A DNA stretch of 13,732 nt, taken from NCBI GenBank assembly GCA_937910265.1, contig CALEPD010000126.1, positions 1 through 13,732 of the forward strand. The letters are read 5' to 3'. Shown one piece after another: positions 8,226 to 13,732 of this stretch (position 1 is its first letter; each line of letters starts with the position of its first letter). The stretch is from an uncultured Bacteroidales bacterium. GTDB taxonomy: Bacteria > Bacteroidota > Bacteroidia > Bacteroidales > P3. A program made the position numbers and the translations under genes. Below the pieces are notes generated by a model. That model worked only from the letters and a program-made list of their open reading frames with translations, did not search any database and was not told the origin of the DNA.

Positions 8226-8927
8226 TTATTGTTTAGGAGCTTTTTTCAACACTTTTGCAGAGAAACGGACATCGTCGACAGGCCGATCCATTCCATCACG
8301 CGCCACGGCGGCAATTTTATCGATTACATCCATTCCAGAGACCACTTCTCCAAAGACAGTATACTCACCATCGAGGTGGGGAGTGCCTCCAACCGATGTA
8401 TAGGTTTCGATTTGTTGTTGAGACAATGTCACACGACGTGCTTTAGCATATCTATCGAGGGTTCCCTTGTCCCAAACCTGACCTTGGACAATATAGAACT
8501 GACAAGATGATGACGCTTTTGTTGGGTTGACCATATCGCCCTGTCGGGCGGCTGCCAAAGCGCCTTTCTTGTGTATCAGGGTATCAACGAATTCCGCAGG
8601 GACGGTATAATCGAGAGAGCCATCACCCAAAGGCTGGCCCTTGGATGCGTGCTTAGAGTTTTTATCGCCACCTTGAATCATGAAATCCTGTATGACGCGG
8701 TGAAACAACAAACTATCATAAAAGCCCTCACGAACCAACTTAACGAAGTTATCGCGGTGATTTGGAGTCTCATTATACAACTTTACGACCATATCGCCGT
8801 AATTTGTAGAGATCATCACATAATAATTCTTACGACCCTTTTTTACCTGATTGTCAAAAACTTGAGAATAAGCATAGGGTACTAAAAAAATAAAAAGTAA
8901 AATAAAAAGATTTTTTTTCACTTTCAT
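8226..8927 (-). CDS. Exported cyclophilin-type peptidylprolyl isomerase
   Basis: Catalyses cis-trans isomerisation of Xaa-Pro bonds, here probably in the periplasm. From ATG 8927 the protein has 233 residues with a signal peptide (MKVKKNLFILLFIFL, cleavage near AYSQ, ~22). A frame-compatible ATG at 8978 was rejected because it would put 17 residues before the signal peptide and lies upstream of the -7 box at 8963-8956. The cyclophilin core is clear: FHRVIQDFMIQGGD (75-88) with catalytic Arg77, then a GALAAAR segment, SSSCQFYIV in place of the usual NGSQFFI, and PHLDGEYTVFGEVVSGMDVIDKI. A His occupies the position of the Trp found in human CypA, as in many bacterial cyclophilins. An extra helical segment (KARRVTLSQQQIE) lies before it. 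First gene of a run with pheS and folB. Confidence 0.93.
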   Translation of the reverse strand: MKVKKNLFILLFIFLVPYAYSQVFDNQVKKGRKNYYVMISTNYGDMVVKLYNETPNHRDNFVKLVREGFYDSLLFHRVIQDFMIQGGDKNSKHASKGQPLGDGSLDYTVPAEFVDTLIHKKGALAAARQGDMVNPTKASSSCQFYIVQGQVWDKGTLDRYAKARRVTLSQQQIETYTSVGGTPHLDGEYTVFGEVVSGMDVIDKIAAVARDGMDRPVDDVRFSAKVLKKAPKQ

Positions 8928-8942
8928 ACCACAGAATTTTAC

Positions 8943-8963
8943 TAATTTTGCAATGCAAAAATA
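8943..8963. promoter_or_regulatory. Overlapping promoters for the isomerase (minus) and the lipoprotein (plus)
   Basis: TAATTTTG (8943-8950) fits TAnnTTTG on the plus strand, and TATTTTTG (8963-8956) fits it on the minus strand. Together they form an imperfect palindrome, TAATTTTGC-AAT-GCAAAAATA. Predicted starts are near 8956 (plus) and 8949 (minus), giving leaders of about 49 and 22 nt. No good -33 element is at 19 bp for either; a TTTG on the minus strand lies only 12 bp away. The two polymerase footprints would overlap, so the promoters should compete. Confidence 0.55.
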
Positions 8964-9004
8964 ATTGAAATTATTCAAATAAGTAATAAAAATAACGTTT
9001 TTTT

Positions 9005-9403
9005 ATGAAGAAAAGAGGCCTACTTATCGCATCAGCACTGTTAATCAGTACATTGACAGGCATGTTTATTACCTCATGTGACAAAGACACCAACAGTTAT
9101 CTACATGTTACGGTAGTTGACGAAACAGATAAAAGCAAAACTTTTGAAGGTGCGGAGGTCAAGGTAGACATGAATGGAAGCGCAGTAAAACGCGAAGGTC
9201 TGACCGATGCCAACGGAGAGTTTTTCACGTCATTCCCGGCACCTGCAGTATTCAATGTTCAAGCCATCTATGAAATTGCAGAGCAAAGCAATTCGACCAC
9301 TAAAGTATACCGTGAAGGCAAGGGTTCGGCACGATTAAAAGATGGTGACACCGCGTATGTTACAGTTGCCTTGGGCACTGAACTCAAGTCAGTACCCAGA
9401 TAA
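9005..9403 (+). CDS. Small lipoprotein with an Ig-like / carboxypeptidase-regulatory-like domain
   Basis: 132 residues. Residues 1-25 are a lipoprotein signal peptide (MKKRGLLIASALLI, lipobox ITSC) with lipidated Cys25. The CDKD after it is acidic but only a partial match to the surface-export signal described for Bacteroidota lipoproteins, so inner face or surface cannot be decided. Residues ~33-125 have alternating beta-strand character with VTVVDETDKSKTFEGAEVKV and LTDANGEFFTSF. That is the turn pattern of carboxypeptidase-regulatory-like or transthyretin-like sandwich domains. No catalytic residues are seen. It ends 9 bp before the DUF4301 gene, so the two probably share a transcript. Function unknown; likely an envelope binding or structural protein. 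Confidence 0.8.
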   Translation: MKKRGLLIASALLISTLTGMFITSCDKDTNSYLHVTVVDETDKSKTFEGAEVKVDMNGSAVKREGLTDANGEFFTSFPAPAVFNVQAIYEIAEQSNSTTKVYREGKGSARLKDGDTAYVTVALGTELKSVPR

Positions 9404-9412
9404 TCCATCACC

Positions 9413-10960
9413 ATGGAGAATCTTTTCACTGAGGAAGATTTAGTCCAGATAACTGAACAAGGGCTAAGCGAGGAAGCTGTACAGCGACAGATTGAGGCAT
9501 ACCGAGCCGGATTTCCACACACCACATTGGCGGAAGCTGCCACAGTGGAAAATGGTGGCATAATAAAACTCAGCGATGATGCCGTCAACCACTACTGCAC
9601 AGCTTATTCAAAACTGTCGAAGGGGAAAAAGATTCAGAAATTCATACCAGCATCCGGAGCCGCATCCCGGATGTTTAAGGATTTATACTCCTTTTCATCG
9701 ACATACTTCGGTGTGTCGAACAATTTTGAAAAAGAGTTTCCGGAAGTCAAACGCTTTTTGGAGCATATCCATCAATTTGCCTTTTTCCCTGATTTGCGTC
9801 ACTGCATGAAAGCTCACCAATTGGATATTGGAGAATATATAGCGCGCGGTGACTACTCCACAATCATCAATTTTCTACTTCAGAAACAGTATCTTGGATA
9901 CGGACATTTACCGAAGGCCCTTCTTAAATTCCACAACTACGGGAATATCCAACGCACTCCCATTGAAGAACATATCGTAGAAGGAGCTGAATATGCCCAA
10001 ATGAGTGACGGTACAGTGGCACTGCATTTTACAGTATCGCCAGAACACCGCCAACTGTTCAGAAAGAAGATCAATGCCATAAAACCCTACTACGAGGAGT
10101 CGCTTGACATAAAACTGCAAATAAAGCTTTCGGAACAAAAGCATTACACCGACATTATTGCGGTTGACGAATACAATACTCCCATCAGAGATGAGAACAA
10201 TAGACTTGTATTCAGGCCTGGTGGACATGGAGCTTTGATTGAGAACCTAAACGAGATGCGGTCGGACATCATTTTTGTAAAGAACATTGACAATGTTGTG
10301 CCAGACTGGATGAAACACAGCACTGTGGTTTACAAAAAGGCATTGGCAGGCATGCTACTCGAACTCCAAGAAGAAGTATTCCGTTTTCTTACGATTTTAT
10401 CATCAGATCAGATTGAAGTCCCGATAGCAGACATTGCCAGATTTGCGACCGAACGACTGCAGATTATACTACCCGATGGGTTTGCAGCAAAAGGATGCAA
10501 AGAACAACGAGACATCTTGTTCACGAAACTCAATCGGCCCATGCGGATTTGCGGCATGGTACGGAACCAGGGAGAGCCTGGCGGAGGGCCATTCTACACC
10601 ATTAACACCCATGGAAACAAAAGCTTACAAATTGTAGAATCGGCACAAGTCAACCATAAAGACCCTGAACAAGAATCGATTTTCACAAATTCGACACATT
10701 TCAATCCGGTAGATTTAATCTGCAGCACCAAAACTTACCGCAACAGATATTTCAAACTTGGCAATTATGTAGACGCCAACACTGGATTCATTGCAAAAAA
10801 AAGCAAGGGGGCACAAGTAGTCAAATCGCAAGAGCTTCCCGGACTATGGAACGGTGCAATGGCAGACTGGATTACACTGTTCGTAGAAGTTCCCTTAGCA
10901 ACATTCAATCCTGTGAAAATTGTAACTGATTTATTACGGAAAGAACACAGAGAGGGCTGA
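9413..10960 (+). CDS. DUF4301 family protein, nucleotidyltransferase-like signature
   Basis: 515 residues, about the usual length for DUF4301, a family largely confined to Bacteroidota and without a proven activity. I assign it from overall sequence recognition. Two visible motifs recall sugar-nucleotide pyrophosphorylases. FIPASGAASRMFK (77-89) resembles the glycine-rich G-x-x-x-R-M-x-K nucleotide loop. FRPGGHGALIENL (267-279) resembles the GGHG segment of UDP-sugar pyrophosphorylases. A later SDIIFVKNIDNVVPDW (~284-299) could hold the metal-binding Asp equivalent. The C-terminal part has VRNQGEPGGGPF and ends in a basic stretch. No signal peptide or membrane helix is seen, so it is probably cytoplasmic. 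It follows the lipoprotein by 9 bp and is closed by a strong terminator. The enzymatic reading is inference. Confidence 0.85.
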   Translation: MENLFTEEDLVQITEQGLSEEAVQRQIEAYRAGFPHTTLAEAATVENGGIIKLSDDAVNHYCTAYSKLSKGKKIQKFIPASGAASRMFKDLYSFSSTYFGVSNNFEKEFPEVKRFLEHIHQFAFFPDLRHCMKAHQLDIGEYIARGDYSTIINFLLQKQYLGYGHLPKALLKFHNYGNIQRTPIEEHIVEGAEYAQMSDGTVALHFTVSPEHRQLFRKKINAIKPYYEESLDIKLQIKLSEQKHYTDIIAVDEYNTPIRDENNRLVFRPGGHGALIENLNEMRSDIIFVKNIDNVVPDWMKHSTVVYKKALAGMLLELQEEVFRFLTILSSDQIEVPIADIARFATERLQIILPDGFAAKGCKEQRDILFTKLNRPMRICGMVRNQGEPGGGPFYTINTHGNKSLQIVESAQVNHKDPEQESIFTNSTHFNPVDLICSTKTYRNRYFKLGNYVDANTGFIAKKSKGAQVVKSQELPGLWNGAMADWITLFVEVPLATFNPVKIVTDLLRKEHREG

Positions 10961-10984
10961 TATCGCCCCATCAAGTACCTACAT

Positions 10985-11044
10985 AAACAAACGGTATGCG
11001 TTGTCCGAACCAATTCGTGAGTAACGCATACCGTTTGTTTTTTT
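10985..11044 (+). terminator. Intrinsic terminator after the DUF4301 gene
   Basis: A perfect 18-bp inverted repeat (10985-11002 with 11023-11040, core ACGGTATGCGTT / AACGCATACCGT) encloses a 20-nt loop and runs straight into a stretch of seven T (11038-11044). It begins 24 bp after the DUF4301 stop. The stem is unusually long and perfect. There is no comparable T run in the minus direction, so it should mainly stop plus-strand transcription. Confidence 0.85.
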
Positions 11045-11097
11045 CGTCAATACAAATAGGTCAATCTTCCTTCAAGAAACATTCAAGATACAATTAC

Positions 11098-11356
11098 GGT
11101 GGGTTCTATAATTCCCAGTTTTAAAAATCAATGGTTAACATGAGAGAGTCCAACTTTTTCAGCGCTTTTGCCCCTTTTTCGGCATCTTTCCGATTGTCGG
11201 TCGATTACAATGCACCGCTTAATTCTCCGCTCGCCTTACTTCGTGCGGCGTCCTGTGGAACGCTATCGAAAGCCTCTGGCTTTCCACACACCTTCCACGC
11301 GGAAGCCGGCTCGAAACAGGAGCAAAACAGCACGAAAGCAATTCATAGAACCCGCG
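11098..11356. repeat. Inverted-repeat-bounded, GC-rich, hairpin-rich element (MITE-like or structured RNA)
   Basis: The left end GGTGGGTTCTATAATTCC (11098-11115) is matched in inverted orientation by GCAATTCATAGAACCCGC (11338-11355), with one inserted base and about two mismatches. The interior is visibly richer in G+C than its surroundings and holds small hairpins: GAAAGCC-TCT-GGCTTTC (11268-11284), CTTCC-ACGC-GGAAG (11292-11305), and an alternative TGTGGAA/TTCCACA pairing (11254-11260 with 11282-11288). Frames through it on either strand lack a credible start or are shadows. The minus strand does read out a clean 28-residue end (STDNRKDAEKGAKALKK..., stop at 11121-11123) but with a stop just before it. 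No clear target-site duplication is seen. It fills most of the 446-bp gap between the DUF4301 and TPM genes. Confidence 0.5.
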
Positions 11357-11406
11357 TTAAGTATCATAGAACCAGTGATTATCATCGATCAACATTGGAT
11401 ATCCAA

Positions 11407-12180
11407 TCAAAATCGCCCACTGGCGCCGCCGCCGCCGAAACCACCACCGCCGAAGCCTCCAAAGCCTCCCGAAGAGCCCCGTGACCCAGATGGGAAGTGC
11501 CCCGTGCCCCAAACATCGGAACCAGAGCCTGAAGAGGAACCCGAACCACCAGAAAAGAATCCTGGATGGCGTTTGTTGTATATGTAAGCTGCGATGGCCA
11601 AAGCAATGACCATGAGAGCCAAAACGACCACTCCTGCAACAATCTCACGTTGTTCTCGTTTTTTATACATGGCATAGCTGTATTCGCCTGCAGCTACTGG
11701 CTCAATGATATCCAACGCATCGGAAATGGCACGATAGAAATCACCATCCTGCAGATAGCCAACCATATATTCCTGAATAATCCTACTACAGAAGATATCG
11801 GGGAAAGCCGACTCCAAACCATATCCGGTAGCAATGGCGACTTCGCCGAAGTTTTCATGCTCGCTACGCGCTTTAATCAGCAAAACCATTCCATTAGAAA
11901 AATCCTCCTGCCCTACTCCCCAAGTATTGCCAATGCGCTGCGCCATTTTCATGATATCGTCACCATAGAGGTTTTCGACAATCACTACAACTATTTGGGT
12001 TGAAGTGGAATCGTTGAATCTTCTGAGCCGGGATTCGATTTCGGCTCTTTGTTCGGGAGACAATACGCCTACATAGTCGTTAACCAAGCTATTATTTTTT
12101 GCCGGGGTCCACTCGGTTTGGGAGAACGCCAGCGAAAAAGAATACGCCACAAACAGTATAACGAAAACAAACCTTTTCAT
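11407..12180 (-). CDS. TPM-domain (YgcG-like) membrane protein with Gly-rich tail
   Basis: 257 residues. A signal peptide covers 1-20 (cleavage near AFSQ). The TPM domain spans ~30-160: NDYVGVLSPEQRAEIESRL, TQIVVVIVENLYG, NGMVLLIKA and VAIATGYGLESAFPD. One membrane helix (~180-201) is followed by a short basic patch (YNKRHP). A Gly/Ser-rich tail (~211-257) ends in repeats of GGFGG and GGGGASGRF. The domain thus faces the periplasm and the tail the cytoplasm. TPM proteins were linked to phosphatase activity in one plant member, but in bacteria the role is unclear. The recurring pairing with LemA is well known, and here it follows lemA by 28 bp on the same strand, so they form an operon. The start ATG 12180 fits the signal peptide. 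Gly-rich tails are typical of the family. Confidence 0.93.
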   Translation of the reverse strand: MKRFVFVILFVAYSFSLAFSQTEWTPAKNNSLVNDYVGVLSPEQRAEIESRLRRFNDSTSTQIVVVIVENLYGDDIMKMAQRIGNTWGVGQEDFSNGMVLLIKARSEHENFGEVAIATGYGLESAFPDIFCSRIIQEYMVGYLQDGDFYRAISDALDIIEPVAAGEYSYAMYKKREQREIVAGVVVLALMVIALAIAAYIYNKRHPGFFSGGSGSSSGSGSDVWGTGHFPSGSRGSSGGFGGFGGGGFGGGGASGRF

Positions 12181-12185
12181 TAGAG

Positions 12186-12220
12186 GCGGGTTCTATAAAT
12201 TCCACATTTTAAAAATCAAC
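12186..12220. repeat. Short repeat copy spanning the lemA stop and the lemA-TPM gap
   Basis: This 35-bp stretch (GGCGGGTTCTATAAATTCC, then ACATTTTAAAAATCAA) matches the left end of the element at 11098-11131 at about 30-31 of 35 positions, with a one-base gap. The shared part continues through the lemA stop codon into its last codons (TTTTTAA on the minus strand). The minus-strand word ATAGAACCCGCC ends 5 bp before the TPM start codon. It may be a solo end of the element or a small regulatory site. Confidence 0.6.
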
Positions 12221-12802
12221 CTCAACAGGGTGCCCGGCGTTAGGAGCAGCGGTAAAGAAACTTTTCTTTTCGAAGCCCAACATAGAGGCAATTATATTGT
12301 TGGGGAATTTCCTCAACATTGTGTTATACGCCAAGACAGCATCGTTGAATTTGTTACGTTCGACTGAAATACGGTTTTCGGTTCCCTCAAGCTGGACCTG
12401 CAGATCACGGAAAGCTTGTGTTGCAGCCAATTCGGGATACCTTTCGACAGTAATATTTATCGCTTTGCCAATAGCATCGGACAATTGATTCTGAGCATTC
12501 TGGAACTCAGCAATATTAGCTTCGGTGAGATTGTCGGCATCGAGCTTTACTGCATTCGCATTGGCACGCATTTCAATCACCTGTGTGATAGTGTTTTGCT
12601 CGAAATCGGCCGCACCTTTAACAGTATTAACCAAATTGGGTATAAGGTCGGCGCGACGTTGGTAAACATTCTCAACCTGGCTCCATGATTTTGATACAGT
12701 TTCCTCGGCGGTAACCAAATTGTTGTTTACTCTCACTGCCCATATTGCCACAATAGCGAAAAAGGCCGCGACAGCGAGAACAATCACATGAGTTTTTTTC
12801 AT
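12209..12802 (-). CDS. lemA: LemA family protein
   Basis: 197 residues, as usual for LemA. An N-terminal uncleaved membrane anchor (~5-24) leads to the helical-bundle domain. The family signature is clear: AEETVSKSWSQVENVYQRRADLIPNLVNTVKG (~32-63), the alpha-helical middle with RANANAVKLDADNL and ITVERYPELAATQAFRDLQ, then LEGTENRISVERNKFNDAVLAYN and the C-terminal FPNNIIASMLGFEKKSFFTA. The final VEVDF is charged. LemA proteins are membrane-anchored coiled-coil-like proteins without a settled biochemical role. Their regular neighbour is a TPM-domain protein, as here. A promoter at 13032-13003 gives a leader of about 195 nt with a hairpin and a possible short ORF. Start ATG 12802 precedes the anchor directly. 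Confidence 0.96.
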   Translation of the reverse strand: MKKTHVIVLAVAAFFAIVAIWAVRVNNNLVTAEETVSKSWSQVENVYQRRADLIPNLVNTVKGAADFEQNTITQVIEMRANANAVKLDADNLTEANIAEFQNAQNQLSDAIGKAINITVERYPELAATQAFRDLQVQLEGTENRISVERNKFNDAVLAYNTMLRKFPNNIIASMLGFEKKSFFTAAPNAGHPVEVDF

Positions 12803-12825
12803 ATCATTGAATACTTTAGATATTA

Positions 12826-12876
12826 GGTGGGTTCTATTTACTTACTTTTTGGTTATCCAACAAGACAGAACCCATC
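12826..12876 (-). promoter_or_regulatory. Hairpin in the lemA leader, built from the GGTGGGTTCT repeat
   Basis: GGTGGGTTCT (12826-12835) pairs with AGAACCCATC (12867-12876), 9 of 10 positions, with a smaller TTGG-TTAT-CCAA stem in its loop. In the lemA message the structure ends 23 nt before the start codon and overlaps the stop of the possible upstream ORF. No T run follows on the minus strand, so it is not an obvious terminator; it could influence lemA translation or mRNA stability. Confidence 0.45.
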
Positions 12877-12997
12877 AGTCTGCCGGACAACCGTTGTTTA
12901 ATATTTGTTTTGCAACAGACGTTTTCCCGCCTCGGAATAGTGCAAACACTGCGTGATTTGCCCTCTGCACCCGGCTGATTAAAAACGCTCGGTTCAC
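12875..12997 (-). CDS. Possible 40-residue leader ORF upstream of lemA
   Basis: A GTG-started frame (12997 to stop TGA 12877-12875) encodes a 40-residue basic peptide beginning VNRAFLISRV and including AVFALFRGGKTSVAKQILNN. Its GTG lies 5-6 nt after the -7 box, where the transcript should begin, so translation would be nearly leaderless; a second in-frame GTG nine codons later is an alternative. The amino-acid pattern looks protein-like, but there is no ribosome-binding evidence and no family recognised. It is in frame with lemA, separated by TGA and TAA stops. It could instead be part of a structured leader or a repeat remnant. Confidence 0.25.
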   Translation of the reverse strand: MNRAFLISRVQRANHAVFALFRGGKTSVAKQILNNGCPAD

Positions 12998-13002
12998 AGG
13001 TA

Positions 13003-13032
13003 CAAAGATACGACTATTTTTTCATTTGACAA
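13003..13032 (-). promoter_or_regulatory. lemA-TPM operon promoter
   Basis: On the minus strand TTG (13032-13030), 19 bp, then TATCTTTG (13010-13003) matches the Bacteroidota consensus. Transcription should begin near 12997, leaving about 195 nt before lemA. Directly upstream, TTATTTAGAGCCTACC (13050-13035, minus) resembles a diverged copy of the ATAGAACCCRCC word. Confidence 0.7.
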
Positions 13033-13079
13033 TAGGTAGGCTCTAAATAATTATTTTTATGAGATTTGTTTAAAATACT

Positions 13080-13676
13080 TCATTCCCTGATTATTGGTAG
13101 ATCATATTTCTTTACACTCTCTTTTCTTCTTAGTGACCCAGCATAGTCCGAAACTGCATTTACGAAAACCATATCCTCCGTCACAATTTCCCTGAACACA
13201 AAGCAATTCTCATATTCAACATCCACCCACATCAAACATGGGGTTTTAGGAATTTCTAAACCTTCCGGCATAAGAATGTACCTTATGGACATTATGGATG
13301 AATCTGGAAAAAAAGCCCATTCGATTGGTTCAACACTTGTGGGTGTTGTTTCTAAGTAAAACCTGTAATATATCGTATCAACCTTAATCATGGCTATTTT
13401 TGTTGGCAATTTAGTGCATTCCCACGGATTTTCACCAATTTTAAAACAAACAGAATCAACAACTGAGTTAATCACCTTCACGTCTGAAACTTCCACAACA
13501 AAGTCGGAAAAATCGACATATCGAGTATTTGGGTTCGTTGGTATTCTTGGAAGTTTGTACCAACCTGTATCTATTGTCCTTAGAGTTCCGTGAGACCATA
13601 TTCTCATTTCTTGAGAATGGGCATTAATACACAACAATGACAGCAATAAGAAAAGTTTAAATTGTCTATTATACAT
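13080..13676 (-). CDS. Secreted protein of unknown function (198 aa)
   Basis: I do not recognise a family. Residues 1-22 form a signal peptide (MYNRQFKLFLLLSLLC, cleavage near AHSQ) with no convincing lipobox. The mature part is mixed beta-rich sequence with four cysteines (C77, C87, C147, C158) that could form disulfides in the periplasm, and motifs such as WECTKLPTKIAMIKVD and PCLMWVDVEYENCFVFRE. There is no membrane helix and no visible catalytic motif. The coding sequence looks more A+T-rich by eye than the lemA and TPM genes. It ends 48 bp before the lemA promoter and is on the same strand; a separate transcript is suggested by that promoter. An upstream TATAATTT close to the start could be its -7 box, but the match is weak. 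Confidence 0.7.
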   Translation of the reverse strand: MYNRQFKLFLLLSLLCINAHSQEMRIWSHGTLRTIDTGWYKLPRIPTNPNTRYVDFSDFVVEVSDVKVINSVVDSVCFKIGENPWECTKLPTKIAMIKVDTIYYRFYLETTPTSVEPIEWAFFPDSSIMSIRYILMPEGLEIPKTPCLMWVDVEYENCFVFREIVTEDMVFVNAVSDYAGSLRRKESVKKYDLPIIRE

Positions 13677-13732
13677 TTTTATAAATTATACCCGTTGGCG
13701 GAATTAAATAACAAGCATATTGTTGATAAATA

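Noticed and set aside
7451..8236. Plus-strand 261-codon frame
   Set aside because: It lies fully opposite pheS, whose motifs 2 and 3 and length prove the minus strand is coding.
8928..8978. Upstream ATG for the isomerase adding 17 residues
   Set aside because: It would displace the signal peptide from the N-terminus and lies upstream of the likely -7 box.
11394..11407. 14-bp perfect palindrome ATTGGATATCCAAT at the TPM stop codon as a terminator
   Set aside because: No loop to speak of and no T run follows on the minus strand; it may be chance.
11131..11587. Two overlapping plus-strand frames (117 and 139 codons), one very proline-rich
   Set aside because: The proline-rich part is the antisense of the Gly/Ser-rich tail of the TPM protein, and the rest crosses the inverted-repeat element; neither resembles a real protein.
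1..13732. CRISPR arrays, tRNA/rRNA genes, transposase or phage genes, defence systems
   Set aside because: No regularly spaced direct repeats, cloverleaf-like sequences, or proteins of these families were seen in the window.

Overview
The window reads as chromosomal sequence from a member of the Bacteroidota, most likely order Bacteroidales. The evidence is a fused SecD-SecF protein, a TonB-dependent receptor with an N-terminal carboxypeptidase-regulatory-like domain, a DUF4301 protein, and several promoters of the Bacteroidota type (-7 box TAnnTTTG with a TTG or TTTG about 19 bp upstream). No mobile-element protein, tRNA, rRNA or CRISPR array was seen. The genus cannot be named from this stretch.

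Layout. Positions 1-5472 (minus strand) hold a probable transcription unit read right to left: secDF, a small single-pass acidic membrane protein, then a TonB-dependent outer-membrane receptor that runs off the left edge. A near-consensus promoter drives secDF. Divergent from it is radC (5719-6438, plus). A 337-bp gap (6439-6775) separates radC from a convergent minus-strand unit read as peptidylprolyl isomerase, pheS, folB (8927 down to 6776). The isomerase is divergent from a plus-strand pair, a small lipoprotein and a DUF4301 protein (9005-10960). The two -7 boxes at that divergence lie within 21 bp of each other. A strong intrinsic terminator (10985-11044) closes the plus-strand pair.

The right-hand part is a minus-strand lemA-TPM-domain operon (12802 down to 11407), preceded by a good promoter and a leader of about 195 nt. 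That leader could encode a 40-residue peptide and holds a hairpin. Further right is an unrecognised secreted protein (13080-13676).

Most of the window is housekeeping or envelope biology: protein export, outer-membrane uptake, folding, tRNA charging, folate synthesis and membrane-associated LemA/TPM proteins. The least explained structure is a family of short repeats around lemA-TPM. The word ATAGAACCCRCC (minus strand) occurs in the lemA leader, between lemA and the TPM gene, and after the TPM gene. The last copy forms one end of a roughly 259-bp inverted-repeat-bounded, GC-rich, hairpin-rich element (11098-11356) with no convincing protein. This is the part of the window most worth a genome-wide repeat search.
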